From: JBPEWY01 sp965224095
Lineage (GTDB): Bacteria > Bacteroidota > Bacteroidia > Flavobacteriales > Flavobacteriaceae
DNA: 64,000 bases
Direction: 5' to 3'
NCBI GenBank assembly: GCA_965224095.1
Contig: OZ245039.1
Location: forward strand, 2,480,001-2,544,000
Part shown: positions 18,159-28,550 of the stretch, one piece after another
Layout of the letters: each line of letters begins with the position of its first letter
How positions within the stretch are numbered: position 1 is the first letter of the stretch
Program-made: the position numbers and the translations under genes
The notes under the pieces: generated by a model
Databases searched by the model: none
Told to the model about the DNA's origin: nothing
Seen by the model: only the letters and a program-made list of their open reading frames with translations

Positions 18159-19628
18159 ATGAGAGCAATTCTTTATTTGAAAATTTTCATAATCATTATA
18201 GTTACTTTTTCACAAGTTTCTGTCTATTCGCAACAGAATGGCATAAAAAAGAATACGTCTCTAAAAGTACTATATGTTGGTCAACATCCAGATAAGCCAG
18301 AAGGCTATACATATGGAGGTAACCGTAAAGTTATGGAAGCACATAAGAAATGGCGTGCCCAGGACTATATGGATTTTTTAAATCAACATTTTTCTAATGT
18401 TACCTTAATTTATGGGAATGAGTACATAGAGTCAATGTCTGATATGCATGACGTGACTATTTTTGATGCAGCCATTCCTATTATTAAGGAGAGAGAATAT
18501 TATGTTGATGAAAAAACGGGAAGAAAACGTATAAAACGAAAAGCTGATTACCTATCCGATGATTATGATGCCGCAACTATTTTTATAGCGGGAACGCCTG
18601 CTATAATGTTGGCCAATAAAAACTCTAAAATAAAATGGGCCTGCCACTGTTTGCAGGAACATGCCTTTGGTATGGATTTAAACCATCCTGTATTTAGTGC
18701 TCCTTATAAAGTGATTTTAATAGAGGAAACTATTGAAACCCCCAGTAATTATTTAAGGTTTTACAGCGGAAGACATTTAGGAGACACCATGAAAATGGTT
18801 CGTATGCAGAAAGAAAATGTTCCTGAAGGCTTTGCTCCTGGTTTTGTGTCCTATCATGGATTTGATGATTCACCAGATGCAGAAGCTTTAAGTTATGGTA
18901 CCAATATCAAGCCAGTCAATTCGGTTGCCATTGGGCGTCACGGTAATTTTTTCCAATGGGGCTTTAGGGCTTCTCCGAAATATATGACTGATTTTGCAAA
19001 AAAGGCATTCATTAATAGTATTCACTATATCGCACAGTTCAAAGGCCAGAAACCTTTTGTTTATAGAGAAGCAGCGGCAAGAACAAATGCGCTGGATGTA
19101 GCCTATGCTGTATCAGATCAAGGTTTTGAGCAAAGGTTAAAACGAGTCAATAATATTAATAGCAGAATAGATGCTGCAAAGGTGAAAGTTATGGCAGGCA
19201 TAGATGTAACACGAGGTGATGAAAAATATGCCAAAAGAGATTATTCCCAACCAGATCGTACCTTTATGTTTAAATACCTTCCTAAAAAATTAATTAAAAA
19301 ATATGTAGCCGACTGGAATGCCTATTTGCGATATTACGAAGAAAACATGGGGTACATTATACCCGCAGAAGGTTTTAATGAGTTTAAGTTTGATGAAGAT
19401 GCGAAAACATTAGGTATTGCCAATAATGACATCAAATTATTAGATGCCTGTGTTGAGATGTTGAACAATGGAGACAGACCAGGACTTGCTTTACGAATAT
19501 TGAAACGCTACACAAAAGAAGATTTTGAAAAGCCTAAAACTTGGAAAAAATGGTTAAAAAAGAACAGAGACAAACTCTTTTTTACAGAAACAGGCGGTTA
19601 TAAGTTTTTAATAGACCAAACACTTTGA
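18159..19628 (+). CDS. Secreted ThuA-like (class I glutamine amidotransferase fold) protein, cluster A
   Basis: 489-aa protein with a signal peptide (ending near YSQQ, ~25). It resembles ThuA-like proteins of the glutamine-amidotransferase fold: SLKVLYVGQHPDKPEGYTYGG at the first strand, DVTIFDAAIP, a segment with SDDYDAATIFIAGTPAI, WACHCLQEHAFGMD, and the typical end of the fold GRHGNFFQWGF-SPKYMT followed by FINSIHYIAQFKGQKPF. The C-terminal ~150 residues are helical and unassigned. ThuA relatives are linked to sugar metabolism in a few cases, but the activity here is unknown. A paralogue occupies the same slot in cluster B. The two Cys in WACHCLQ are conserved as WLCHCLD there, a possible metal or redox site. 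Confidence 0.7.
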   Translation: MRAILYLKIFIIIIVTFSQVSVYSQQNGIKKNTSLKVLYVGQHPDKPEGYTYGGNRKVMEAHKKWRAQDYMDFLNQHFSNVTLIYGNEYIESMSDMHDVTIFDAAIPIIKEREYYVDEKTGRKRIKRKADYLSDDYDAATIFIAGTPAIMLANKNSKIKWACHCLQEHAFGMDLNHPVFSAPYKVILIEETIETPSNYLRFYSGRHLGDTMKMVRMQKENVPEGFAPGFVSYHGFDDSPDAEALSYGTNIKPVNSVAIGRHGNFFQWGFRASPKYMTDFAKKAFINSIHYIAQFKGQKPFVYREAAARTNALDVAYAVSDQGFEQRLKRVNNINSRIDAAKVKVMAGIDVTRGDEKYAKRDYSQPDRTFMFKYLPKKLIKKYVADWNAYLRYYEENMGYIIPAEGFNEFKFDEDAKTLGIANNDIKLLDACVEMLNNGDRPGLALRILKRYTKEDFEKPKTWKKWLKKNRDKLFFTETGGYKFLIDQTL

Positions 19629-19638
19629 TACAAGCACT

Positions 19639-20862
19639 ATGAAAATAAGAACAAATTTATTTTTTGCTTTATCCCTCCTTCTTGCAGTTTTTACATGTTT
19701 TAACTGTAAGCAAACAGCGAAAACATCTGTGGTTGTTGATAAAACTTTTTATGTAGAAGGTGTCATTCACGATAGGCCCGATACAAAAGTCTATTTAACT
19801 ACAAGACCCATATCAAGGCAAATTATCCCGGATACTTTAGGAAAAACACACTTAAAAAACGGTTTTTTCTCTTTTAAAGGCGAAATTGATGGGCCCGTTT
19901 TGGCAGATTTGGTATTAGAAGGCAGTAATAAAGTGAACGCATTTGTTTTGGAAAACACCAAGCAGTATTTGGATATTTTTTGGCGAGAGTCAGTAATGTA
20001 CAGTGGTGGCAAATATCATAATCGCGTAGTTGATTTAAAATATTTAGATCGTAATTATTACCGTATGATCAAGCGTGTTAATGGTAATATGTATAATGCC
20101 TTGGCAGCTTACGAAGAAGCAAGAAAAAGAGGAGAAAACATTAGAAGTAGAATAAAGAACAGCGTTTCTGAAAGTGAAAATATTGAACGATTAGCTCGTA
20201 GTCGAGGGCAAGAATTGTTGGATTCACTTTTAAAAAGCAAAACAGATCCTACCTTAAAAAGTTTATTGCTTTTATATAATCATGATGTTTATAACGATTT
20301 GGTTTGGGAGCAACGTAATTTAGTTATACAAGTTATGGATACCTTGATAACTATACCAAATAGAGGTGCTTTACAAAATCAACTACAAGCTGTATTGGAT
20401 GATAGAATAGCTTTTTACAATAGAGAAGAGAGCTTTAATAAGGATAAAGCAATTTTTAAGCCTTTCACTTTCAGTGATAAAAAGGGCAACCCCGTTGACC
20501 TTGCCGAAGTGCTGAAAAACAATAAATATGTTTTAGTGGATTTTTGGGCATCATGGTGCGGTCCTTGTAAGGCAGAGTTTCCTTTTATTGAAAAAGCTTA
20601 TGATAAATACAAGCCAAAGGGTTTTGAGGTTTATGCGGTTTCCGTCGATGAAAAGTATGATGCATGGGTGAAATCTTCCGAAAAAGAAGATGTAAAATGG
20701 CTGAATGTCATTGTGCCTAATGACAAGATTAAGGATATAAGATTGCAATATAACGTAGAATTGGTGCCATCAAACTTTTTGCTCAATAGCGAAGGGCAAA
20801 TAGTGGCCAGAGACTTAAGAAGGGAACAGTTAATCGAAAAATTAGATAAACTAATTAATTAA
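19639..20862 (+). CDS. TlpA-family thiol-disulfide lipoprotein 3, cluster A
   Basis: 407-aa lipoprotein (lipobox around VFTC, Cys20, with another Cys at 23). DUF4369-like N-terminal domain (~35-125: YVEGVIHDRPDTKVYLTTRP), helical middle, and TlpA domain with VDFWASWCGPCKAEFPFIE (Cys307/Cys310) and the cis-Pro region VPSNFLLNSEG. It is the third thioredoxin-like lipoprotein in this operon; the cluster B side retains only one. It starts 10 bp after the ThuA-like gene. A shared function with its neighbours in periplasmic disulfide exchange is likely; the client is unknown. Confidence 0.88.
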   Translation: MKIRTNLFFALSLLLAVFTCFNCKQTAKTSVVVDKTFYVEGVIHDRPDTKVYLTTRPISRQIIPDTLGKTHLKNGFFSFKGEIDGPVLADLVLEGSNKVNAFVLENTKQYLDIFWRESVMYSGGKYHNRVVDLKYLDRNYYRMIKRVNGNMYNALAAYEEARKRGENIRSRIKNSVSESENIERLARSRGQELLDSLLKSKTDPTLKSLLLLYNHDVYNDLVWEQRNLVIQVMDTLITIPNRGALQNQLQAVLDDRIAFYNREESFNKDKAIFKPFTFSDKKGNPVDLAEVLKNNKYVLVDFWASWCGPCKAEFPFIEKAYDKYKPKGFEVYAVSVDEKYDAWVKSSEKEDVKWLNVIVPNDKIKDIRLQYNVELVPSNFLLNSEGQIVARDLRREQLIEKLDKLIN

Positions 20863-20975
20863 CGTTTGGAAAGGGTTATAACGTAACGTATTAAACTTTA
20901 TAAAATCTTTAACATTATAAAATTAGGGTTTTTAGCTTGCGAGTTCGTTTTAAAGGAAATTGATAAAAATTAAAC

Positions 20976-23804
20976 ATGAATACTATTCGGTCATTACAAA
21001 AGGTAATCCTAATTGCATTTGTCTTTTTAGCAACAGGGCAAATAGTTTCCCAATCTCTAAATTTAGATGTTCCAATTCCAGAAAACAATAAGGTTAGAAA
21101 AGGTGTATTAAACAATGGGTTAACCTATTACCTATATAACACCGATGTTACCAAAAATGGAGCCAGCTATTACATTATTCAAAATGTAGGTTCTATACTT
21201 GAGGAAGATAACCAACAAGGCTTAGCTCACTTTTTGGAGCATATGGCTTTTAATGGTACTGAAAACTTTGAAGGCAAAGGCATTCTAAATACATTGCAAA
21301 AGCATGGAGCTTTATTTGGGAAAGATATTAATGCTTATACCTCGTTTGACGAAACGGTATACAATATAAATAATATACCTACTACGCCAGAATTGATTGA
21401 TACCTGTTTACTAGTATTACGTGACTGGTCCAATTATCTATTGCTCACAGAAGAGGAAATTGATGCCGAACGTGGTGTAATCAAAGAAGAGTGGCGAAGC
21501 AGAAGAACGGGTTTAATGAGAATTCTTGAACAATCATTAACCACTCGTTTTAACAATTCAAAATATACACAGCGATTACCCATTGGATTAATGGATATTG
21601 TTGAAAATTTTGAGTATAAAGCACTTCGTGATTTCTATCATGATTGGTATAGAACAGATTTGCAGGCTATTGCAATAATTGGAGATATAAATGTAGATGA
21701 TATTGAAAAGAAGATTAAAGAAAGTTTTTCAGCAATTCCCAAAGTAAATAATCCCAAAGAGCGATATATTATTGACATTCCAGATAATGATACTTTGATG
21801 TATAACTTGGCTATGGATGACGAAGTTACCACATCAAGAATAGAGTTTTCTATTAGGCACCCAAAGAAACTGGATAACAAAAATGTTGGTGATTTAAAAG
21901 AAGCTCTGATAAATAGCATGGTTACCAGTATGCTATCTTCAAGAATAGAAGAAAAATTGCAAGATCCAGACGCTCCATTTTTAAGTGTTAAAATCTCTTA
22001 TGGAAGCAATAGCAGATCCACTAACGCCTTTTCCGTTAAAATTTCACCAAAACCTAATAAACAAAAAGAAGCTTTTAAAGCTGCTATGAAAGAAGTTGTT
22101 AGAGCGGTTAGACATGGGTTTACACAAGGAGAAATTAATAGAACAATTGTCAAGTTTAAAAACTATTTTGAAAACGAAATAATTAAGCAGGATGATAAAT
22201 CACATAAAAGCATAGCAGAATTAATAAAACAAAATTACTTAGAAAATAACCCCATACCTGATTTAGAAGTACGCTTTGAGATAATTAAATCTATTTTCGA
22301 GTCCTTGACACTAGACGAAGTACATTTAGGGTTGAAAAAATTGTACAGCGATAAAAACAGATATGTTAATGTAACAGGTGTACTCGGGAATGAAAATTTA
22401 ACCCAAGATATTGTTGTAAAAATTCTTGAAAGTCTTGAGAATGATAATACGCTTAAGCCTTATAAAGATAAATTTGAAGGCAAAACGCTCATGTCCGGTA
22501 TAAAAATCAATGAGGGAAAATTAGTAAAGGAAACTCAAACAGATGACATTGGTGCAACAACGTTTACTCTAAGTAATGGAGTAAAAGTGCATTATAAATT
22601 TACAGAAAAAAACAAAAACGATGTAAAGCTTGAAGCTATAAGTTATGGAGGGATGTCTTTAATTGAACCTGAAGAAATACCATCAGCAAATATTATGTCA
22701 AGCTTAATATATCAATCTGGGTTAGGTAATTACTCGTTACCAGATTTGAATAAAATTTTAGCAGGAAATACAGCTTCGACATATGTAAATGTTACAGAAC
22801 TTACCGAAACTATTACCGGATCAGCGGTTACCAAAGATGTAGAAACCTTATTACAGATGGTGTATTTACATTTTGAAAAACCACGTTTTGATGAAGAAGC
22901 CTTCAAAGTACTTTTAGGAAGAATTAAAAATAACTTAATAAGGCGAAGTAAGAATATTGATGAAAAAATAAAGGATAGTGTTACAGTGGCTCTATATGGC
23001 AAGCACGATCCGAATCACAGATTATTCAATGACGAATTCGTTAATGACATTTCTTTTGAACAAATACAAAAGATTTATCAGGATCGATTTAAGGATATCT
23101 CAGATTTTGAATTCTTTATCGTAGGTGATATTAAAAAACAAGATTTAGAACCTTTATTAAAAAAGTATTTAGCAAGTATTCCAACAACGAGTGTAAAAGA
23201 AAACTGGAAAGATAATTCTTCTGATTGGCTCAATAATAAGATTGATAAAGATATATACCTTAAAATGGAGGTACCAAAAGGTAAGGTTTACATAGGTTAT
23301 AAAACCAATTTTGATTTTAGTTTGAAGAATGAAATTTTGGCCAGGGCATTGGGTGATATTTTAAAACTACGATTTACTCAAACCTTAAGAGAGGAAGAAG
23401 GCGGGACTTATGGTGCATCGTCTAGAGCTTACTTAAATAAAAGACCTTCCGAAAATGTAGCCCTTACAGTATCATTTAACTGTAATCCAGATAAAGTAGA
23501 AAAACTGGTTGATATTGTTCATCGTGAGATTAACAAATTAGTTCAAGGAGATATTAACTCTGTAGATTTGGAAAAAACCCTGAATAATTACCTCAAAGAG
23601 AGGAAACAGGAAAAGGATAATAATAAATACGACATGGGTCTATTAGTAGATTATTTTAGAGAAGGCTTTAACAGAAATAATCCCGAGAATTTTGAAGAAA
23701 TAGTGGAAAATATAACCACTAGTGATATTCAAAAATTTACTGAAAAACTACTTGAAAACTCAAGTGCATACGAAATTGTATTTAAACCAATAGAATTAGA
23801 ATAA
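20976..23804 (+). CDS. M16 family zinc peptidase (PqqL-like), cluster A
   Basis: 942-aa secreted metallopeptidase with four pitrilysin-type domains (two active-half, two inactive-half). The inverted zinc motif is HFLEH at residues 85-89 in GLAHFLEHMAFNGTENF; the distal Glu is expected about 75 residues on, in the EEEIDAERGVIKEEW segment. The C-terminal half contains the substrate-binding LREEEGGTYGAS motif. A signal peptide precedes NLDVPIPENN. M16 enzymes cut peptides held in a closed chamber, so this fits digestion of imported peptides. Last gene before a strong terminator at 23863-23893. Confidence 0.93.
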   Translation: MNTIRSLQKVILIAFVFLATGQIVSQSLNLDVPIPENNKVRKGVLNNGLTYYLYNTDVTKNGASYYIIQNVGSILEEDNQQGLAHFLEHMAFNGTENFEGKGILNTLQKHGALFGKDINAYTSFDETVYNINNIPTTPELIDTCLLVLRDWSNYLLLTEEEIDAERGVIKEEWRSRRTGLMRILEQSLTTRFNNSKYTQRLPIGLMDIVENFEYKALRDFYHDWYRTDLQAIAIIGDINVDDIEKKIKESFSAIPKVNNPKERYIIDIPDNDTLMYNLAMDDEVTTSRIEFSIRHPKKLDNKNVGDLKEALINSMVTSMLSSRIEEKLQDPDAPFLSVKISYGSNSRSTNAFSVKISPKPNKQKEAFKAAMKEVVRAVRHGFTQGEINRTIVKFKNYFENEIIKQDDKSHKSIAELIKQNYLENNPIPDLEVRFEIIKSIFESLTLDEVHLGLKKLYSDKNRYVNVTGVLGNENLTQDIVVKILESLENDNTLKPYKDKFEGKTLMSGIKINEGKLVKETQTDDIGATTFTLSNGVKVHYKFTEKNKNDVKLEAISYGGMSLIEPEEIPSANIMSSLIYQSGLGNYSLPDLNKILAGNTASTYVNVTELTETITGSAVTKDVETLLQMVYLHFEKPRFDEEAFKVLLGRIKNNLIRRSKNIDEKIKDSVTVALYGKHDPNHRLFNDEFVNDISFEQIQKIYQDRFKDISDFEFFIVGDIKKQDLEPLLKKYLASIPTTSVKENWKDNSSDWLNNKIDKDIYLKMEVPKGKVYIGYKTNFDFSLKNEILARALGDILKLRFTQTLREEEGGTYGASSRAYLNKRPSENVALTVSFNCNPDKVEKLVDIVHREINKLVQGDINSVDLEKTLNNYLKERKQEKDNNKYDMGLLVDYFREGFNRNNPENFEEIVENITTSDIQKFTEKLLENSSAYEIVFKPIELE

Positions 23805-23862
23805 TAAAATCTTTCTTAATATAATTATTTGAGTTAGTCCGTCAATAATGACATTTTGAAAG

Positions 23863-23893
23863 AAAAGGGCTGTTGAATTACAGCCCTTTTTAA
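23863..23893 (+). terminator. Rho-independent terminator after the M16 gene
   Basis: AAAAGGGCTGT, loop TGAATT, ACAGCCCTTTT followed by T residues. It separates the first transcription unit of cluster A (to 23804) from the dsbD-led unit starting at 23910. Confidence 0.8.
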
Positions 23894-23909
23894 ATCAACC
23901 GTTAGAATT

Positions 23910-25940
23910 ATGAAGAACATTGTATTACTATTAACATTAGCTGTCAGTTTAAGCGCATATTCCCAAATTCTGGAACCAGTAAAATGGGCCACTTCGGTAG
24001 AAAAGATTTCAGATACTGAATTTAAATTGGTAAGCAAGGCTTCCATTGAAAGAGGCTGGCATTTATATTCGCAGAATGTTCCTGAAAATGGACCTATACC
24101 AACAACATTTACATATGATAATTCAGAAAATGATTTTAAAATAGTAGGTAATACCTCAGAAGAAGAGGGACATACTGTAAACGACCCGGTTTTTGAAATG
24201 AAAATCAAATTCTTTGAGAAATCAGCCTCTTTTGAACAACTTGTGGAAGTTACAGATGCAACCAATAGAATTCATGCAACGGTAGAGTTTATGGTGTGTG
24301 ATGATGAGAGGTGTTTACCGCCTTCGGAAGTAGAGTTAACGTTTGTGTTAAACGAATCTTCTGTTGAGAAATCAGAAATACATGGAGGTGAATCTAAAAT
24401 AATTAACAATACTGAGGTAAATAAAATTCTCTATGGAATGGATACCTCAGATTTAAATATGTCTGATGTTAAATGTGAAAACGAATTTGTTAGTAATGCC
24501 TCTGAGGTAAAAAAATCAGGAAAATCATTATGGAGTATTTTTGGGTTAGGCTTTTTAGGAGGTTTGCTAGCACTGTTAACACCATGTGTCTTCCCTATGA
24601 TACCATTAACAGTTAGCTTTTTTACTAAGAAAAGCGGACAAAGCAAAGGCTCAGGAATTTATAAGGCATTACTTTATGGATTCTTCATTTTTGCAGTATA
24701 TATCTTATTAAGTGTACCATTTCATTTATTAGATTCGGTCAATCCGGATATCCTAAATGAGATTTCAACCAATGTATGGTTGAATGTGATCTTCTTTGCA
24801 ATTTTCATATTCTTTGCGTTTTCGTTCTTTGGATATTATGAATTGACTTTGCCATCGAGTTGGACAAGTAAGACCACAAAAGGAGAAAGTGCAGGAGGAT
24901 TAATTGGAATATTCTTTATGGCATTAACTTTAGCAATAGTATCATTTTCATGTACTGGTCCAATTTTAGGCTCGTTATTAGCAGGATCATTGACCGCAGA
25001 TGGCGGTGCGTGGCAACTCACTGCAGGTATGGCAGGGTTTGGTGTTTCGTTAGGCTTACCATTTGCATTGTTTGCCATGTTCCCAAATATGATGAATGCC
25101 CTTCCAAAATCAGGTGGATGGTTAAATACCACTAAAGTTGTTTTAGGGTTTTTAGAATTAGCTCTAGCATTTAAGTTCTTGTCAAATGCCGATTTAGTTG
25201 AGCATTGGGGCATTTTAAAAATTGAACCATTTTTAATTATATGGATAATAATATTTGGCGGATTAGCACTTTATTTGTTTGGTAAAATAAAATTTCCGCA
25301 CGATTCTCCAATTAAAAAATTATCATTTTCAAGAATCTCATTTGCCGTATTAGTTACTGCATTCACTATCTATTTAGTCTCCGGGTTTAGGGTTAATGAG
25401 GACACCAAGACATTTACTCCTTTAACATTGTTAAGTGGATTAGCACCACCTGTGGGCTATAGTTTCATCTATCCTAACGATTGCCCAAACAATCTCAATT
25501 GTTTTAAAGACTTGAAAGAGGGTATCGCATATGCAAAAAAGGTTAATAAACCAATTATACTTGATTTTACCGGCTATGCCTGTGTTAACTGTAGGAAAAT
25601 GGAAGAACATGTTTGGCCATTGACTAAAATTGATAGGACTTTAAGAAATGATTATGTTCTAATCTCACTATACGTAGATGATAAAAAGAAATTGCCAGAA
25701 GGTGAACAAATAGAAGTAAACAGAGTTAATGGAGGCACACGAAAATTAGAGAATTATGGACATAAGTGGGCTAATTTTCAAACACAGTTTTTTCAAACTA
25801 ATTCGCAACCATATTACGTGTTATTAAATTCTAATGGAACTCAAATACTAAATGAAGCTGTAGGATATACACCAAATGAAGATGAATATGCTCAGTTTTT
25901 AGAGTGTGGTTTAGAAGTGTTTAAAAAGTCTTTAAATTAG
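23910..25940 (+). CDS. dsbD: Protein-disulfide reductase DsbD
   Basis: 676-aa inner-membrane electron conduit that moves reducing equivalents from cytoplasmic thioredoxin to periplasmic thiol proteins. All three parts are present: signal peptide and alpha domain (~20-150) with the FMVCDDERCLPP pair (Cys130/Cys135); eight-helix DsbD/CcdA membrane part (~205-500) with TPCVFPM (Cys226) and SFSCTGP (Cys348); and C-terminal thioredoxin domain with GYACVNCRKMEEHVWP (Cys558/Cys561). It supplies the TlpA lipoproteins encoded upstream and would be fed, via thioredoxin, by the thioredoxin reductase two genes downstream. Leads the second transcription unit. Confidence 0.92.
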   Translation: MKNIVLLLTLAVSLSAYSQILEPVKWATSVEKISDTEFKLVSKASIERGWHLYSQNVPENGPIPTTFTYDNSENDFKIVGNTSEEEGHTVNDPVFEMKIKFFEKSASFEQLVEVTDATNRIHATVEFMVCDDERCLPPSEVELTFVLNESSVEKSEIHGGESKIINNTEVNKILYGMDTSDLNMSDVKCENEFVSNASEVKKSGKSLWSIFGLGFLGGLLALLTPCVFPMIPLTVSFFTKKSGQSKGSGIYKALLYGFFIFAVYILLSVPFHLLDSVNPDILNEISTNVWLNVIFFAIFIFFAFSFFGYYELTLPSSWTSKTTKGESAGGLIGIFFMALTLAIVSFSCTGPILGSLLAGSLTADGGAWQLTAGMAGFGVSLGLPFALFAMFPNMMNALPKSGGWLNTTKVVLGFLELALAFKFLSNADLVEHWGILKIEPFLIIWIIIFGGLALYLFGKIKFPHDSPIKKLSFSRISFAVLVTAFTIYLVSGFRVNEDTKTFTPLTLLSGLAPPVGYSFIYPNDCPNNLNCFKDLKEGIAYAKKVNKPIILDFTGYACVNCRKMEEHVWPLTKIDRTLRNDYVLISLYVDDKKKLPEGEQIEVNRVNGGTRKLENYGHKWANFQTQFFQTNSQPYYVLLNSNGTQILNEAVGYTPNEDEYAQFLECGLEVFKKSLN

Positions 25941-26018
25941 AATAGTAGTTTTGTTTTAGTGTGAAGGGTCACCGTAAGCGCTTATGTGCTAAGATGATTC
26001 TTTTTTTAAAGTGATTTT

Positions 26019-27545
26019 ATGAATGCATTTGCACAAAGTATAAAGGAAGTGTTTGGTTCAAAAGCACAAAATAATTCCAAACTTGAGGAATATTTTGCAC
26101 CTTTTAGAGAAAATACAGTTGGTGTAGATCAGTATTTTGAGTCGCCTTACGGAAGACAAAAAGTGATTTACGCTGATTGGACTGCTAGTGGAAGACTATA
26201 TAGACCTATTGAAGAAAAAATGCTTAACAAAATAGGACCCTATGTAGCCAACACGCATACCGAAACATCTACCACTGGGGCAGTAATGACTTTGGCCTAC
26301 CACAATGCCAGAAATATTATTAAGAAACATGTAAATGCCTCAGATGAAGATATTTTGATTACTGTAGGAACCGGAATGACAGGAGCAATCAATAAGTTTC
26401 AACGCATATTAGGGATTAAGGTCAATGAAAACCTTAAGGATCATACGGAAATACCTGAAGAAAAAAGACCGATTATTTTTGTGTCCCATATGGAGCATCA
26501 TTCCAACCAAACGTCGTGGTTGGAAACAATTGCAAGAGTAAAAGTAATTCCATCAAATACTGAGGGCCTACCATGCCTGAAAACATTGAAAAACCTGTTG
26601 GAACAGTATAAAAACACACCAATTAAAATCAGTGCTATCACGGGTTGCTCTAATGTTACCGGTATAAGGACCAATTACCACGAAGTGGCAAAAGTGATGC
26701 ATCAGAACAACGGACTGTGCTTTGTAGATTTTGCATGTTCTGCACCTTACGTAGATATTAATATGCATCCTGAAAATGAAGAGGAATATTTAGATGCTAT
26801 TACATTCTCACCCCATAAATTCTTGGGTGGGCCCGGATCATCAGGTGTTCTCATATTCAATAAGAAACTGTATAAAAATTTAGTGCCAGATAATCCTGGT
26901 GGAGGAACGGTTTCTTACACAAACCCTTGGGGCGACCATGATTATATTGATGATATTGAAACCCGTGAGGATGGGGGTACACCAGGGTTTTTACAAGCCA
27001 TTAAAATAGCGCTTTCCATTCAGTTGAAAGAAAAAATGGGTGTTCAAAACATACTAGAAAGGGAACACGAACTCATTGACATTGTTTTTGAAAAGCTATC
27101 AAAAATTAAAAATCTTAAAATTCTAGCTCCAGAACATAAGGACAGGTTAGGAATTTTCTCATTTTATCTAGATGATGTTCATTATAATCTTATTGTAAAA
27201 CTTTTAAATGACCGTTTTGGTGTTCAAACCCGTGGCGGCTGTTCTTGTGCAGGAACCTATGGGCACTATTTATTAAATGTAGATCAGGCGACTTCAAAAA
27301 ACATAGAACAGAAAATTCTAGAAGGCTGTTTGATAGATCGGCCAGGTTGGATCCGTATGTCCGTTCACCCAACCATGACCAATGATGAAATCAATTTTAT
27401 CTGTGATGCTATTAAACAAGTATCTAAAAACTATAAAATTTGGGGAAAAGATTATGAATATAACGCCGTTAAAAATGAGTTTGTTCATAAAAGCAATAAG
27501 GAGGTTGAAAAAGAAATCACTGAAGATTGGTTTTGTCATAAATAA
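26019..27545 (+). CDS. Class V aminotransferase-fold PLP enzyme (cysteine desulfurase-like)
   Basis: 508-aa cytoplasmic PLP enzyme of aminotransferase class V. The Schiff-base lysine is K267 in FSPHKFLGGPGSSGVL; the cofactor-binding His lies in SHMEHHSN and the Asp in CFVDFACSAPY. Where desulfurases carry a mobile-loop cysteine this protein has TRGGCSCAGTYGHYL (Cys408, Cys410), which suggests cysteine desulfurase or cysteine lyase-type chemistry but does not prove it. It is ~100 aa longer than SufS/IscS and ends in CHK. Between dsbD and trxB it could handle cysteine released from imported peptides; that is inference. Confidence 0.8.
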   Translation: MNAFAQSIKEVFGSKAQNNSKLEEYFAPFRENTVGVDQYFESPYGRQKVIYADWTASGRLYRPIEEKMLNKIGPYVANTHTETSTTGAVMTLAYHNARNIIKKHVNASDEDILITVGTGMTGAINKFQRILGIKVNENLKDHTEIPEEKRPIIFVSHMEHHSNQTSWLETIARVKVIPSNTEGLPCLKTLKNLLEQYKNTPIKISAITGCSNVTGIRTNYHEVAKVMHQNNGLCFVDFACSAPYVDINMHPENEEEYLDAITFSPHKFLGGPGSSGVLIFNKKLYKNLVPDNPGGGTVSYTNPWGDHDYIDDIETREDGGTPGFLQAIKIALSIQLKEKMGVQNILEREHELIDIVFEKLSKIKNLKILAPEHKDRLGIFSFYLDDVHYNLIVKLLNDRFGVQTRGGCSCAGTYGHYLLNVDQATSKNIEQKILEGCLIDRPGWIRMSVHPTMTNDEINFICDAIKQVSKNYKIWGKDYEYNAVKNEFVHKSNKEVEKEITEDWFCHK

Positions 27546-27596
27546 CCAATCAAAAAGCTTTCGATTTAGAATTGAATTAAATTTTTTGATAAGAAT

Positions 27597-28547
27597 ATGT
27601 CTGATACAGTAGAAAGAGTTAAGTGTTTAATAATAGGCTCAGGGCCTGCTGGATATACCGCAGCAATATATGCCGCTAGAGCCAATATGAGCCCGGTTTT
27701 ATATCAAGGAACTCAACCAGGCGGTCAATTAACAACTACCAACGAAGTTGAGAATTTTCCAGGCTATCCTGAGGGTATTACAGGACCAGAAATGATGGTA
27801 CAACTACAAGCTCAAGCACAACGTTTTGAAACTGATGTGCGTGATGGTTGGATTACAAAGGTTGATTTTTCTGGAGATATTCATAAAGTTTGGGTGAATA
27901 ACACCAAAGAAATTCATTGTGATACGGTAATCATTTCAACCGGTGCTTCAGCTAAATATTTGGGTTTAGAATCTGAGCAAAAATATTTAAAATTAGGAGG
28001 AGGTGTATCGGCTTGTGCAGTTTGTGACGGTTTCTTTTACAGAAATCAAGAAGTTGTAATTGTAGGTGCTGGTGATTCTGCCTGTGAAGAAGCACACTAC
28101 TTATCTAAATTGTGTAAAAAAGTTACAATGATTGTTAGACGAGATGAGTTTAGAGCGTCAAAAATCATGGAAGCTAGAGTTAGAAACACGGAAAATATTG
28201 AAATACTACATAATACTGAAACTGATGAGGTTTTAGGAGACGGACAAGTTGTAACAGGTGTGCTAGTATTCAACAATAAAACAGGTGAAAAACATGAAAT
28301 TCCTGCAACAGGATTTTTTGTAGCCATTGGCCATAAACCTAATACTGATATTTTCAAAGATTATTTAAACTTAGACGAAATGGGATACATCATTAATACT
28401 CCAGGGACTTCTAAAACTAATATAGACGGCGTTTTTGTTTCTGGCGATGCGGCAGACCATGTTTATAGGCAAGCTGTAACAGCTGCAGGAACTGGTTGTA
28501 TGGCAGCATTGGATGCAGAACGGTATTTGGCTGCTAAAGAAGTTTAA
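27597..28547 (+). CDS. trxB: Thioredoxin-disulfide reductase
   Basis: 316-aa cytoplasmic flavoprotein, standard length, transferring electrons from NADPH to thioredoxin. FAD-binding GSGPAGYTAAIYAARA at ~14-29, redox motif CAVCDG (Cys140/Cys143), NADPH-binding VGAGDSACEEAHYLSK at ~159-175 and the C-terminal FAD contact VFVSGDAADHVYRQAVTAAGTG. Placed 51 bp after the PLP enzyme and 3 bp before the M1 peptidase gene, so part of one operon. It may be the cell's only trxB or an extra copy; the window cannot tell. Confidence 0.95.
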   Translation: MSDTVERVKCLIIGSGPAGYTAAIYAARANMSPVLYQGTQPGGQLTTTNEVENFPGYPEGITGPEMMVQLQAQAQRFETDVRDGWITKVDFSGDIHKVWVNNTKEIHCDTVIISTGASAKYLGLESEQKYLKLGGGVSACAVCDGFFYRNQEVVIVGAGDSACEEAHYLSKLCKKVTMIVRRDEFRASKIMEARVRNTENIEILHNTETDEVLGDGQVVTGVLVFNNKTGEKHEIPATGFFVAIGHKPNTDIFKDYLNLDEMGYIINTPGTSKTNIDGVFVSGDAADHVYRQAVTAAGTGCMAALDAERYLAAKEV

Positions 28548-28550
28548 ATT